Below, in pieces: positions 7,954-16,368 of a stretch of 35,534 nucleotides of DNA. Every line of letters begins with the position of its first letter. Within the stretch, counting starts at the first letter, position 1. Below the pieces are notes generated by a model. That model searched no databases. It had not been told where the DNA came from and saw nothing but the letters and a program-made list of their open reading frames with translations. Source of the stretch: a bacterium. Its GTDB lineage: Bacteria > Krumholzibacteriota > Krumholzibacteriia > JACNKJ01. The stretch is from positions 1 to 35,534 of the forward strand of contig JAAEPZ010000146.1 in NCBI GenBank assembly GCA_024231955.1. The letters run 5' to 3'. Position numbers and translations under genes: made by a program.

Positions 7954-10428
7954 TCAGCGGACGCCGTGGGCTGCAATCGCCAACTCACCCACGGTATCCA
8001 GTTCGATAGCCAATCGATGATGCTGCCAGGCGTCGTCCATGAGCAGGAAATATCCGAAGAGCTGGTACTTGTACCTGGCCGGATCCACCGACGAGTGGAA
8101 CGGCACGTTCCAGGCGGTGGAGTAGATGAGCTGGCCGAGGAAGAGGCCATCGGCGATCTCCACGATTTCGTCGAGGCAGAAACCGATGGGTACCGGCCCT
8201 CCGATCAGCGGGAAACGGTAGTGGAATTGAAACACCCTCTTCCGCTCCTCACCGCTGTTCTGGGGTAGTATCGACTCCCGATCGGATGTGCCGAGAAAGA
8301 TGTAGCCCTGTCTGGCGAAGGGGGATGGACCGGCTTCGGAGAGCCCCTGGAGATACGGGTCGGGGATCCTGTAGTTCATGTCGATCACATGCATGAGCGG
8401 ATCGGCGGTGAGGATGCGGTTGTCCTCGGTGTTGTGACCGAAGACCCAGCGATCGTTCGCCTCCTGCTCCCAGAAGGATTTATCGGCGTCGCTCATCCCC
8501 TTGTCCCACGCACCGGATTTCAGATGTGCCGCGTACTGTCCCCTTTGTCGCCGTCGGCGACCTTTCTTGTTTCTGGCAACCAGATCGGCATGGGGGGCGC
8601 TGGCCAGGAGGGACTTCAGCTCCCCCACTCTTTGCGGATAGCGTTTTGCGAGGTCATGGCTTTCATCGAGCAGCATGCTCAGCTTCCGACCGCTGATCTT
8701 CTCGTACGATTTCCCCGCCCAGGGGAAGATGTACTTGCCGATGCTGTGCCAGGTGATGTCCAGAATATTGGCACTGGACTTTCTATTGCCCAGCACGCTG
8801 GCAAAGGCACTGGGGAAAAGCTGACTGTCGCTGAAAGCTGCGGTGGGATTCGGACGGAAGTTGTCGCTGAATCCCAGATGCAGGTTGAGATTCGCTCCGT
8901 GGTAGTAATCGAAACCGTGGGCGACATCCCTCCGTCCGTACCAGTCCTGCGCCAGTCTCCCCTCCGCCTGGATATTGAATCCCTGCTTGCCTTGTCCCCT
9001 GAAGACGCCGTTTTCGATTCCGGGCGCTATGCCACGGCGGAACAGGCGGTTCAGTTTTTCGAAGTGGCGCAGCCGGTCGTCCGTTTTGGTTCGGGTCGAG
9101 ATATCCTCGCTGATCCGCTTCAGCATCTGGAGAATGGATTCGTCGTCCCGGCGCATCTCCTGCACATCATCCGGGTCCGACCCTTTGGGTGAAGGCTCCA
9201 GAATGAAGGTCGTGAATTTCTCCTTGATCTCCGGATCCTCTCGCCAGCCGTTGATCCAGTTGATCTTCGGTTCGGAGGGAGCGGTGTAGGCAACCGCCGC
9301 CGCCGGAGTCTTGTCGTAACCGAGTTCGACGTAGCCGCTCTCGCCCGCCCGGGGACGAATCCGGGGAAAGGCGTCGTCCGCATAGATCTCTTCGGCATGG
9401 GCCGGATCCAGCATCAGGAAGTAGCCGTTGTTCTGGTAGCCGTAATCGATCTCCCTCTTCCGGCGGAAGATCCTCTTGAGGAAATCCAGTGGGTGCCTGT
9501 GTTCCGGATTGTAGGGTTCGCCGATGGGGATATCCGGCAGGTGGGGACAGAAGGGCTGACGCAGGCTGCCCAGACTGTAATGCTTGGTGGCGTAGACCAG
9601 TTGACCCAGGTAGACGCCATCCGCCACCTGCACCAGTTCGTCGACCAGGCGGGTCATGGGATAGGCCGGACCCAGGGCGGGCCAGCGGTAGTTCAACTGG
9701 TAGACCTTCTTGCCCTTCATCTCGGGCACCACCGACTTGCCGTTATTGCACAGGAAGTAGCCGCCCGTCTTGGTGTAGGGGATGTTGATCTCCCTCTCCA
9801 GGTTCTCGGCGGTCAATGTGCCGTTGAAATCCGCCGCGGACGGTGACTGGGGACGGTCACGCAGATGCCACGTCTGGGTCAGGACCGGGAGGCCCAGGGA
9901 CTTGAGGAAATCCGAGCTGACCGGCTCGCGAAAGAAGTTGCGGCCGATCCGTGTTGTCTTCGGATCGAAGGCCTTCATCTCGCTCTTGTTGTTGCCGCAC
10001 TTCTCGGCCACCGTTTCTCTGGATACCGATTCGAAGGTTTTGCCCATCCACAGACCGGTATCGGCGAAGCTCATGTTCCAGAGCGTGGCCATCCACTCGA
10101 TGCTGGCGATGCGCGAACGCTCCCGGCCGCAGCGGGCCACGGTCTCCTTGAAATAGTCGCTGTCCCTGATGGATACGGAGATGCCGATCATCGGTCCGTC
10201 GATGGGCACGGACTTGCCGCACTTGAAGAGCGTGGTGAGCTTCTCGTGGATCTCAGGCCATTTGTCGCGATGGCAATTGTCGGCCAGAATTCTCTGATAT
10301 GATGCGAGCAATTGATGATAACTGCCCTTGAGATCCGTCTGCAGGAGGTCGTCCAGCGCCGCCTGGAGGGTTCTCTTGTCTTCATCCGAGGTCGAAGGAA
10401 AGTGACTGCTGCTGAGGAACGATGACAT
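7954..10428 (-). CDS. Unrecognised 824-residue protein with duplicated architecture
   Basis: I do not recognise the family. The start is firm (GAGGAGA just before the ATG). No signal peptide or membrane helix is visible, so it is probably cytoplasmic. The protein contains two related halves. Near residue 223 GYFLCNNGKS leads into VYQLNYRWPALGPAYPMTRL, VDELVQVADGVYLGQLVYAT and later NNGYFLMLDP. Near residue 708 GYIFLGTSDR leads into VFQFHYRFPLIGGPVPIGFC, LDEIVEIADGLFLGQLIYST and later FGYFLLMDD. A weaker pair lies upstream: IEWMATLWNM...WMGKTFE (residue ~110) and ITWHSIGKY...WAGKSYE (~560). A basic linker GRRRRQR follows in the second half. An ancient tandem duplication followed by divergence explains this. 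No catalytic motif is obvious. It is a single gene between decayed DNA. Confidence 0.85.
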   Translation of the reverse strand: MSSFLSSSHFPSTSDEDKRTLQAALDDLLQTDLKGSYHQLLASYQRILADNCHRDKWPEIHEKLTTLFKCGKSVPIDGPMIGISVSIRDSDYFKETVARCGRERSRIASIEWMATLWNMSFADTGLWMGKTFESVSRETVAEKCGNNKSEMKAFDPKTTRIGRNFFREPVSSDFLKSLGLPVLTQTWHLRDRPQSPSAADFNGTLTAENLEREINIPYTKTGGYFLCNNGKSVVPEMKGKKVYQLNYRWPALGPAYPMTRLVDELVQVADGVYLGQLVYATKHYSLGSLRQPFCPHLPDIPIGEPYNPEHRHPLDFLKRIFRRKREIDYGYQNNGYFLMLDPAHAEEIYADDAFPRIRPRAGESGYVELGYDKTPAAAVAYTAPSEPKINWINGWREDPEIKEKFTTFILEPSPKGSDPDDVQEMRRDDESILQMLKRISEDISTRTKTDDRLRHFEKLNRLFRRGIAPGIENGVFRGQGKQGFNIQAEGRLAQDWYGRRDVAHGFDYYHGANLNLHLGFSDNFRPNPTAAFSDSQLFPSAFASVLGNRKSSANILDITWHSIGKYIFPWAGKSYEKISGRKLSMLLDESHDLAKRYPQRVGELKSLLASAPHADLVARNKKGRRRRQRGQYAAHLKSGAWDKGMSDADKSFWEQEANDRWVFGHNTEDNRILTADPLMHVIDMNYRIPDPYLQGLSEAGPSPFARQGYIFLGTSDRESILPQNSGEERKRVFQFHYRFPLIGGPVPIGFCLDEIVEIADGLFLGQLIYSTAWNVPFHSSVDPARYKYQLFGYFLLMDDAWQHHRLAIELDTVGELAIAAHGVR

Positions 10429-10995
10429 GGCTATCTCCTCGTTCAGGTCTTTCGCTTTTGGCTTCCGACCCGGGCCGGAGCCCCAAACTTTATCTCACAA
10501 TCGTCCTTCATCGCTGCCTAGTCAGTGTGGACCCCCCGCCCCATATCGTCAATCACGCAGTCACCTCGGCTCGCCCCGTCTCCACGATCGATCCCCCACT
10601 TGCCCGCCCCGCCGTCACGGCGTTCAGGTTCCTCCGGACCGGCCCTGCTCTGACGGAGGAGCTCACCGCCTCTTGACTGGACTTGCAACTCGTTGTCAAA
10701 CATGTTGTTGAAGGCTTTCAAGTGTATTGCTCAACAAATGCGCCGTCCAGATCGTTCGGCGACTCGACGGTGCGGCCAACGGAAGAAGCACATGGCGAAG
10801 CAGATCGTATCCTTTGTTATCATTCAGATCCTGCAGACGGTTTGCAGGGTCTGACATTCCTACACGGATCACCATCCCCGGCGGCCCGCAGGAGGTGGAG
10901 CAACTCAAGACCGGTCTCGACTGGTAGCAACATCCCCAAACGAAACAGGCGCCACTCGAGTAGCGACGCCTTCAGGTTTCTCGTGTCGATGCGGA
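10429..10995. other. Gene-free stretch between two minus-strand genes
   Basis: It contains the promoter region of the duplicated-domain gene and a terminator-like hairpin at 10947-10971. CCTGCA/TGCAGG forms a small hairpin near 10830-10850 without a T-tail. No coding frame with support. Confidence 0.5.
10947..10971 (-). terminator. Imperfect hairpin after the beta-helix gene
   Basis: Read on the minus strand, AGGCGTCGCTACTCG / AGTGGCGCCT folds into an imperfect stem and is followed by GTTTCGTTT. It lies about 25 bases past the stop of the minus-strand gene at 10996, where a terminator is expected. Mismatches lower the confidence. Confidence 0.35.
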
Positions 10996-12489
10996 TCAGC
11001 GCAGCAGCGTCAGTTTGCGGGTCACCTGCTCGCCGCCGCTCTCCATGTTGACGAAGTAGACGCCGCTCGGCAGTTCGTTGCCCTCGGCGTTGCGTGCGGT
11101 CCAGTCGACGACATGCTCGCCCGCGGCGACGACCTCATCCAGCAGCATGGCCAGATGTCGTCCCGCCGCATCGTAGACCGAGAGCTTCACGAGCCCCCCC
11201 GTCTTCGTCGTGAAGCGGATGCTGGTCTTGGGATTGAACGGATTCGGGTAGGCCGACAAATCCATCACCGCGGCAGGCGCCCCCTCAGGCACGATCGTCA
11301 GAGTCTCGCACCCCTCGCCCAACGCGCCGATCAGAACGCCGCAGGGGTTGTTCTCCGGCAGGCAGTAGGATTCAGAACTCACGGTCAAATCGCCGGCCCA
11401 CCAGTCGCAGAACAGCGGATTCACCGACACGTTGCAGCCGATGCCGAACTGATCGGCGATCTCCTCCACCCAATCGCCGCTGACATTCCCGTAAAGATTG
11501 CAATCGGTGAAAACCATCGACGGCATGTCCGTTGAGGGGATGTTCAGGATGTTTCCCTCTCTCCGGTGAGCGAAAATGCAGTTCTCGAATGTGTGTTCGT
11601 CATCCCCCCCCCAAACATCGATATCCGCCCCCTCCGCACCGTAGTTGCCCACGAAACTGCAGGACCTGATCTGATAAGGAGCATCGGCCTCTATATGATT
11701 GTCGATAGACGCCAGCATAGATCCGCTGTTGTCTCGGATGAGACAGTCATCCATCTTTACGGGGCAAAACCCCGAACCGATCAGGATCTCCACCTGATTG
11801 CCGTACAGTTCGCAACCGACAATCCAGGCACGTCCCAGCGGTTCCATGTGATTGTTTGCCGTGATCAGCCGTTCGGCCCGGTTCTGGATAAAACGACAAT
11901 CCGTGATGTCCACCCGGATGCCTGCGGCCACGGTCCCCACATTGTTCACGAACTCGCAATCATCGAGCACGAGAAAATCCGCATAGAGCAACCGTTCCCC
12001 TTCGCAACCGGTGATCAGGCATTGCTCCATGATGATTTGAGCATTGGGTCCGATATACCCGAAGACACCCATGATGTGACTGCAGTCCACGAAACGGCAG
12101 TTCGTGAACTGATTGTAATTACCGGTGCCGTTCTCCCAGCCTGCAGTGTTGTAGAACTCGATGCCCTGAAATCTGGCTATATGTGTCTGAGGAGTTTCCC
12201 CGATTCGCCCCATCGAAAAGCCCTCGGCATCGATTCGACACAGCTCGGGATCATCGCTGAGGGAGAGGATCGTCTGATCGTACATCACCAGGTCCCGATT
12301 CCCCGGACCTCTGAACACGCCATCGCCAAGCAGGATCGAATCCTGAAACGCAGACACAGCGAGCGCCGCTTGAATCGTGGGGAAGGGGCCGCTTCCGTCG
12401 GCGTACACGGTGCGCTGAACAGCCTGAGTCGATGTTGTGACCATTAGAACGATAAGAACCGCGAATCCAAGTTTGAATAATCGTTGCAT
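10996..12489 (-). CDS. Secreted right-handed beta-helix protein with C-terminal sorting domain
   Basis: A 497-residue exported protein. Signal peptide LFKLGFAVLIVLMVTTSTQA, with cleavage likely after TQA. Residues about 28-65 form the pectate-lyase-like opening VYADGSGPFPTIQAALA. About 70-400 are irregular beta-helix rungs (CRFVDCS, CLITGC, CEFVNN, CRFIQN, CELYGN, CLIRDN, CSFVGN, CIFAHR), each ending in a short turn. DWVEEIADQFGIGCNVSVNP closes the helix and recurs in the 986-residue protein downstream. About 408-497 are the FlgD-Ig-like sorting module (AYPNPFNPKTS to LPSGVYFVNMESGG). Start: ATG 12489 after AGAGGA; the frame stays open to 12771 through repeat DNA. Such proteins are surface-displayed or released; polysaccharide binding or cleavage is possible, but no catalytic residues are evident. 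Confidence 0.85.
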   Translation of the reverse strand: MQRLFKLGFAVLIVLMVTTSTQAVQRTVYADGSGPFPTIQAALAVSAFQDSILLGDGVFRGPGNRDLVMYDQTILSLSDDPELCRIDAEGFSMGRIGETPQTHIARFQGIEFYNTAGWENGTGNYNQFTNCRFVDCSHIMGVFGYIGPNAQIIMEQCLITGCEGERLLYADFLVLDDCEFVNNVGTVAAGIRVDITDCRFIQNRAERLITANNHMEPLGRAWIVGCELYGNQVEILIGSGFCPVKMDDCLIRDNSGSMLASIDNHIEADAPYQIRSCSFVGNYGAEGADIDVWGGDDEHTFENCIFAHRREGNILNIPSTDMPSMVFTDCNLYGNVSGDWVEEIADQFGIGCNVSVNPLFCDWWAGDLTVSSESYCLPENNPCGVLIGALGEGCETLTIVPEGAPAAVMDLSAYPNPFNPKTSIRFTTKTGGLVKLSVYDAAGRHLAMLLDEVVAAGEHVVDWTARNAEGNELPSGVYFVNMESGGEQVTRKLTLLR

Positions 12490-13251
12490 GGAGTCCTCTA
12501 TTAACAAGTCCCGAAGCAAATACCCGCCGGTGAGCAATCGATACACGTCAGAGGGATAGACATTCCTAAGCCCATTTCCCATTCCCTGCCTACATCGTGG
12601 GTTTTCCAGTATAACAGGTACCCTGAATACCGTCAAATTCGTGGGTGCTTCCTGCTGCGGGTGTACACGGCGTTGCCCCCCCTTTCGCGGCACCCCTCGC
12701 CGCCCAACCCGCTCTTCCCGGCTTGCCCCCAAACGGAACCCACCGCGCAGTCTCCGTGATGAAAGTGACAAGCCGCATGGCTTGACCGTAACGAGGACAA
12801 ATCAGGGTGGCACGTCGTAGATCCGCGCATGTCTCAGGGCGGCATGCGGGGCTAGAACCCAGAATAGCGAACTCGGTGCTGCCTCGAAGGGAGGATCTGT
12901 TTCCTGCCAGCCGATCCCACAACTCCAGAGGTTCCAGGGTGTAGCGAGTTGTGAGGAACTGTTCATGATTCGAAATGACATTCACTTGACAGGGGTCGGT
13001 TATAAGCAGGCCGGCCAACACCAGACCAAGACGCCACAGTGTTTGCCGTTCATCGAATACCTCTTAGACCGTCTCCGACTCATAGACTAATGCCTTTACC
13101 GGTAATGGGAGTTCGCCTGTTCGGCATAATGCAATTCCAGGCAATCGAGTCGTGACGACTCCGATTGATCTGGATCACGAAGCCCCCTTACTGGCGGACT
13201 GCGCGCCAACTTCATTTCATCGTGTCGGCAAGTGGTCATGCTGTATGTATC
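12490..13251. other. Gene-free stretch containing the long dispersed repeat
   Basis: Most of 12557-12856 is copy 1 of the long repeat. The remainder, 12857-13251, shows no coding frame, hairpin or element end that I can support. Confidence 0.5.
12557..12856 (-). repeat. Long dispersed repeat, copy 1 (with ~52-bp extra segment)
   Basis: It matches 23112-23359 over its whole length, for example GGGTGTACACGGCGTTGCCC and TCGCGGCACCCCTCGCCGCC. Copy 1 has about 52 extra bases (about 12780-12831) inserted after CGCATG and ending in a second CGCATG, a direct duplication. The end near 12856 contains CATGCGG that can pair with CCGCATG. Neither copy has a convincing protein-coding frame. Its element class is unknown. 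Confidence 0.85.
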
Positions 13252-15894
13252 CTACTTCAGCAGAAGCATCTTCCTGGTTTCGATCCTCTCCCCCACCTGG
13301 AGTCGACAGAAGTAGACGCCGCTGGCCAGCGGACGGCCATCATCACCGCAACCTTCCCAGGTCAGGCTGCGCCGACCGGCCGTGAAGTTCCGATTCCGCG
13401 CGAGGGTTCTGATCAGCCGACCGGAGATGTCGTAGATCGTCACCGACACCTTCTCCTCGGCGCCCAGACTGAACCAGATCTCGGTGCTGGGATTGAAAGG
13501 GTTGGGAAAGTTCTGGCTCAAGGTGAAGGTCGGCGCGCTCTCCGGCACCGACGTCAGGGGATCGTCCGAGAACGTCTGCCCCGTGGGCACATCCGTGAAG
13601 AGATAGATCTGCCCGTTCGGCATTCGGATGATCAGGGAATCGACCGAACCCACTCCCGGTCCGAAGCCGAACTCCACGGCGGGGGAGTGCTGGCTCATGT
13701 AGCCGGAGGTGCTGCCGATCTCCCGGATCTGGGTCCGCCCGTCGACGATCGCCGTTACTCTCGCTCCGATGAGCGGCCAGTGGGTCAACCACCCCCAGCG
13801 CGGATCGACATGCAGCCAACTATTGCCGTTGCCGCTGTTGCTGAAGAGCGCGTTGGCGGCCCCCTGCTTGGAAACATAGACATCCAGGTCGCCGTCCGCA
13901 TCGTAATCGGCCCAACCCGCCGCCACGCAGTCCCCCTCATCGGCCATGCCGAGTTCGTCGGCGATGTCGGTGAAGCCGCCGGTCCCGTTTTCGTAGAGAC
14001 GGTCACCGCCCAGCGCGTTGAGGACATGCAGGTCGAGATCGCCGTCGTTGTCGTAGTCGACCCAGGCGCAGCTCCGGCTGTGTCGGCTGTCGGCCACGCC
14101 CTGGTTGGGGGCCACATCGTGGAATCCCAGCCAGCCCTCCACCAGGTTGTTCTTGAAGAGGCGGTTGGGCTCGTTGTTGTTGGTCAGATAGAGATCGAAA
14201 TCCCCATCGTTGTCGTAGTCGCCCCAGGCGCAGCCGATGCCGGTGCCCGCGTCGTCCACACCCAGCACCTCGCCCATCTCGACGCAACTCAGACCATCGA
14301 AGACATAGAGCCTGTTGCGGCCGTCGAGGTTGACCACGTAGAGGTCGAGATCGCCGTCGTTGTCGAAATCGCACCAGGCCGCCGAACGGGTGCGGGCCGC
14401 ATCGGTCATCCCCAAAGAGTCGTCGCCGATATCCACGAAGGAGATCGCTTCCGGATCGGGCGTGCCGCCGGTGTTGAGGTAGAGATTGTTGCGCAGGCCG
14501 TCCCGGGCGAGGAACAGGTCCATCATGCCGTTGCCGTCGATGTCCACCCAACTCGCGCCCCGGGTGCTCCCGTTGCCTCCCGCGATCCCGGCGGCCGCGG
14601 CCACCTCTACGAATTGATGATCGCTTTCGTCCCAGATGTACAGAAGATCGGGTGCGCTCTCGTTGCCCACGAAGATGTCACCGTGACGATCCAGATTGAT
14701 GCTGGCCCAGGCGGCGCAGAGCAGGGGACGGAAGTCATCCTCCCAGAGCTGGATGGTGCCGCTGCAGACCGCAGAGGGCTGGCAGTCATCCGGATTCCCG
14801 CAACCGAATGGACCGTAGAGGTCGAAGTCGACCCAGAAATCCTCGATGCCGGCGGGATCGCTGATCTTGAACCACCCGGTCGCCCGGGCGAAGTGAATCC
14901 AGCAATCCGTATCCGGATCATAGACCTCGCCCACGCTGATCGTCCGCTCTATCTCTCCGCTGCCGTTATGATCGATGGTGAACTGACCATCTGGATCCGT
15001 GGAGTCGTCCGACATGCAGCAGGCCGTGTTCACCGAAAGGTCTGTCAGCTTGCCGAAGTAGATATCGTCCCAGTCGATGCCCGGCGGCGCCTCCCAATCG
15101 CTGGAGGTCCCGGAGCAGGACATGAAGTAGGGATCATAGACGCCGAAGTTGTAATCGGGCAGGATACCGAGGTAGTCGACGACCTGCAGGAAGGCGTAGA
15201 GGTTTTCGTTCTCGTATAGGCGCAGGGGACCGTCGTTCACGGCGACGAATATGTCGAGCAGATCGCGGTCGCCGATGGAGCACCAGGCCACCCCGCGCCC
15301 TCGACCCGGCACCGCGAGGCCCGCCTGCACCGCCACGTTGGTGAAGATGATGGGACCGGAGCACCCGGCGTCATAGATGCCGATGTTCACGCAGGTCGCC
15401 TCTAGGCAGGAGGAGCTTTCGGCCAGCGTGTACCCGTAACTCTCCTCGGTGGGCGCCGCTCCGCACCCGGGTGGATCGCAGAATTCGGGATCGACATGGA
15501 TCTTGCCGCCGGTATACGTGATCCCGCTCCCCGTTACCCCAGAGGAGTCCACGTCGCAGCAATCGAAGTAAGCCTGGCTGTAGGTGCCGGTGTCCAGGAT
15601 CAGTTGATCGCTCCCCAGGTCCGCACAATTTCCCCAGAGGATGGAGTTCTCCAGCTGATAGTTGGCGTAGTTGTCTCCGGCCAGACCACTGCCGACCTCC
15701 CCCGCCCTGTCGATCCCCCTCTGGATCGTGGCGTATGGGTTCGCCTGACTGCCGTCACCGGTGTCGTCATTGCCCTCGGTCGTTGAAACATACCAGCTCT
15801 GGCGGGATTGATAATCCCGACCCGCAGCCGGACCGCAATGAGTCAATGCGATGACGATGATCAAAATGGATGGGAACATGAACTGACGAAACAT
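13252..15894 (-). CDS. Secreted VCBS/FG-GAP and ASPIC/UnbV protein with sorting domain
   Basis: An 880-residue exported protein. Signal peptide FMFPSILIIVIALTH..AAG; start ATG 15894 behind AGGAGGT. Residues about 35-60 open like a beta-helix protein (WYVSTTEGNDDTGDGSQANP, YATIQRGIDRAG) but jump at once to LENSILWGNCADLGSD, a closing segment, so the helix seems deleted in frame. Residues 200-225 and about 425-695 hold VCBS/FG-GAP repeats with calcium-loop motifs such as DFDNDGDLDLYVVN, DYDNDGDFDLYLTN and DYDADGDLDVYVSK, a beta-propeller. About 698-775 is the ASPIC/UnbV domain (SWLHVD, IGARVTAI, REIGSTSGYMSQ, VEFGFGPG). About 790-880 is the sorting module (NFPNPFNPSTE to LASGVYFCRL). Probably surface-bound, binding ligand or matrix through the propeller. 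Confidence 0.85.
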   Translation of the reverse strand: MFRQFMFPSILIIVIALTHCGPAAGRDYQSRQSWYVSTTEGNDDTGDGSQANPYATIQRGIDRAGEVGSGLAGDNYANYQLENSILWGNCADLGSDQLILDTGTYSQAYFDCCDVDSSGVTGSGITYTGGKIHVDPEFCDPPGCGAAPTEESYGYTLAESSSCLEATCVNIGIYDAGCSGPIIFTNVAVQAGLAVPGRGRGVAWCSIGDRDLLDIFVAVNDGPLRLYENENLYAFLQVVDYLGILPDYNFGVYDPYFMSCSGTSSDWEAPPGIDWDDIYFGKLTDLSVNTACCMSDDSTDPDGQFTIDHNGSGEIERTISVGEVYDPDTDCWIHFARATGWFKISDPAGIEDFWVDFDLYGPFGCGNPDDCQPSAVCSGTIQLWEDDFRPLLCAAWASINLDRHGDIFVGNESAPDLLYIWDESDHQFVEVAAAAGIAGGNGSTRGASWVDIDGNGMMDLFLARDGLRNNLYLNTGGTPDPEAISFVDIGDDSLGMTDAARTRSAAWCDFDNDGDLDLYVVNLDGRNRLYVFDGLSCVEMGEVLGVDDAGTGIGCAWGDYDNDGDFDLYLTNNNEPNRLFKNNLVEGWLGFHDVAPNQGVADSRHSRSCAWVDYDNDGDLDLHVLNALGGDRLYENGTGGFTDIADELGMADEGDCVAAGWADYDADGDLDVYVSKQGAANALFSNSGNGNSWLHVDPRWGWLTHWPLIGARVTAIVDGRTQIREIGSTSGYMSQHSPAVEFGFGPGVGSVDSLIIRMPNGQIYLFTDVPTGQTFSDDPLTSVPESAPTFTLSQNFPNPFNPSTEIWFSLGAEEKVSVTIYDISGRLIRTLARNRNFTAGRRSLTWEGCGDDGRPLASGVYFCRLQVGERIETRKMLLLK

Positions 15895-16368
15895 GGTCTG
15901 ACCTCCTGTTGTCACCCGGGCGGGAGGCGTACCTGGAACCAGCGGCAAGCCGGGCGTGATGAATCACGGCAGCCTGAACGGTGACGCAGTCAAGACCATG
16001 GCGTCGGATCGATAGGTTGGCTCAGAGTCCTGGCGAACATCTCCCCAGGCTGTCCAATACCGAACTTCTCTATCTGAACGGCTGGAGTTTATCATATTGG
16101 AAACGGAGATCTCCAGGCATTTCCAATAATCTCACCACGAAATCGATCGGGACACCGGAGGATTGGTGAGTACACGATTGTCAAACCGGCAGGCGTGGGC
16201 GGCGCCGCAGTAAAATGGGGAACGGGTGTCGCCAATAACGGATCTCCCGTCGATCACGAAGGATGAGCTTCCGTGCTATACTTAAAGAAACCGTTGGAGG
16301 TCGACCGCCGCGCAACACCCGTCACGACACCCCTACCCTCCGGCCAACCAGGAAGGCCAGGTGAACCA
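15895..16368. other. Divergent intergenic region
   Basis: This region separates the minus-strand VCBS gene from the plus-strand aminotransferase gene and must hold both promoters. No clear -35/-10 pair, operator palindrome or small gene stands out. An in-frame GTG at 16273 extends the aminotransferase frame but lacks a ribosome-binding site. Confidence 0.45.

Noticed and set aside
8389..9192. 267-residue plus-strand frame opposite the duplicated-domain gene
   Set aside because: No domain, no ribosome-binding site, and the minus-strand gene has internally conserved duplicated blocks that prove which strand is coding.
10683..11051. Overlapping small frames on both strands upstream of the beta-helix gene's end
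   Set aside because: No domain or start signal and mutual overlap; treated as non-coding.
13165..15219. 684-residue open frame on the plus strand
   Set aside because: It lies opposite the VCBS repeats of the 880-residue gene. The repetitive Val/Glu/Ile composition is what reverse-complemented Asp-Gly-Asp calcium loops give in GC-rich DNA. No start signal or domain.
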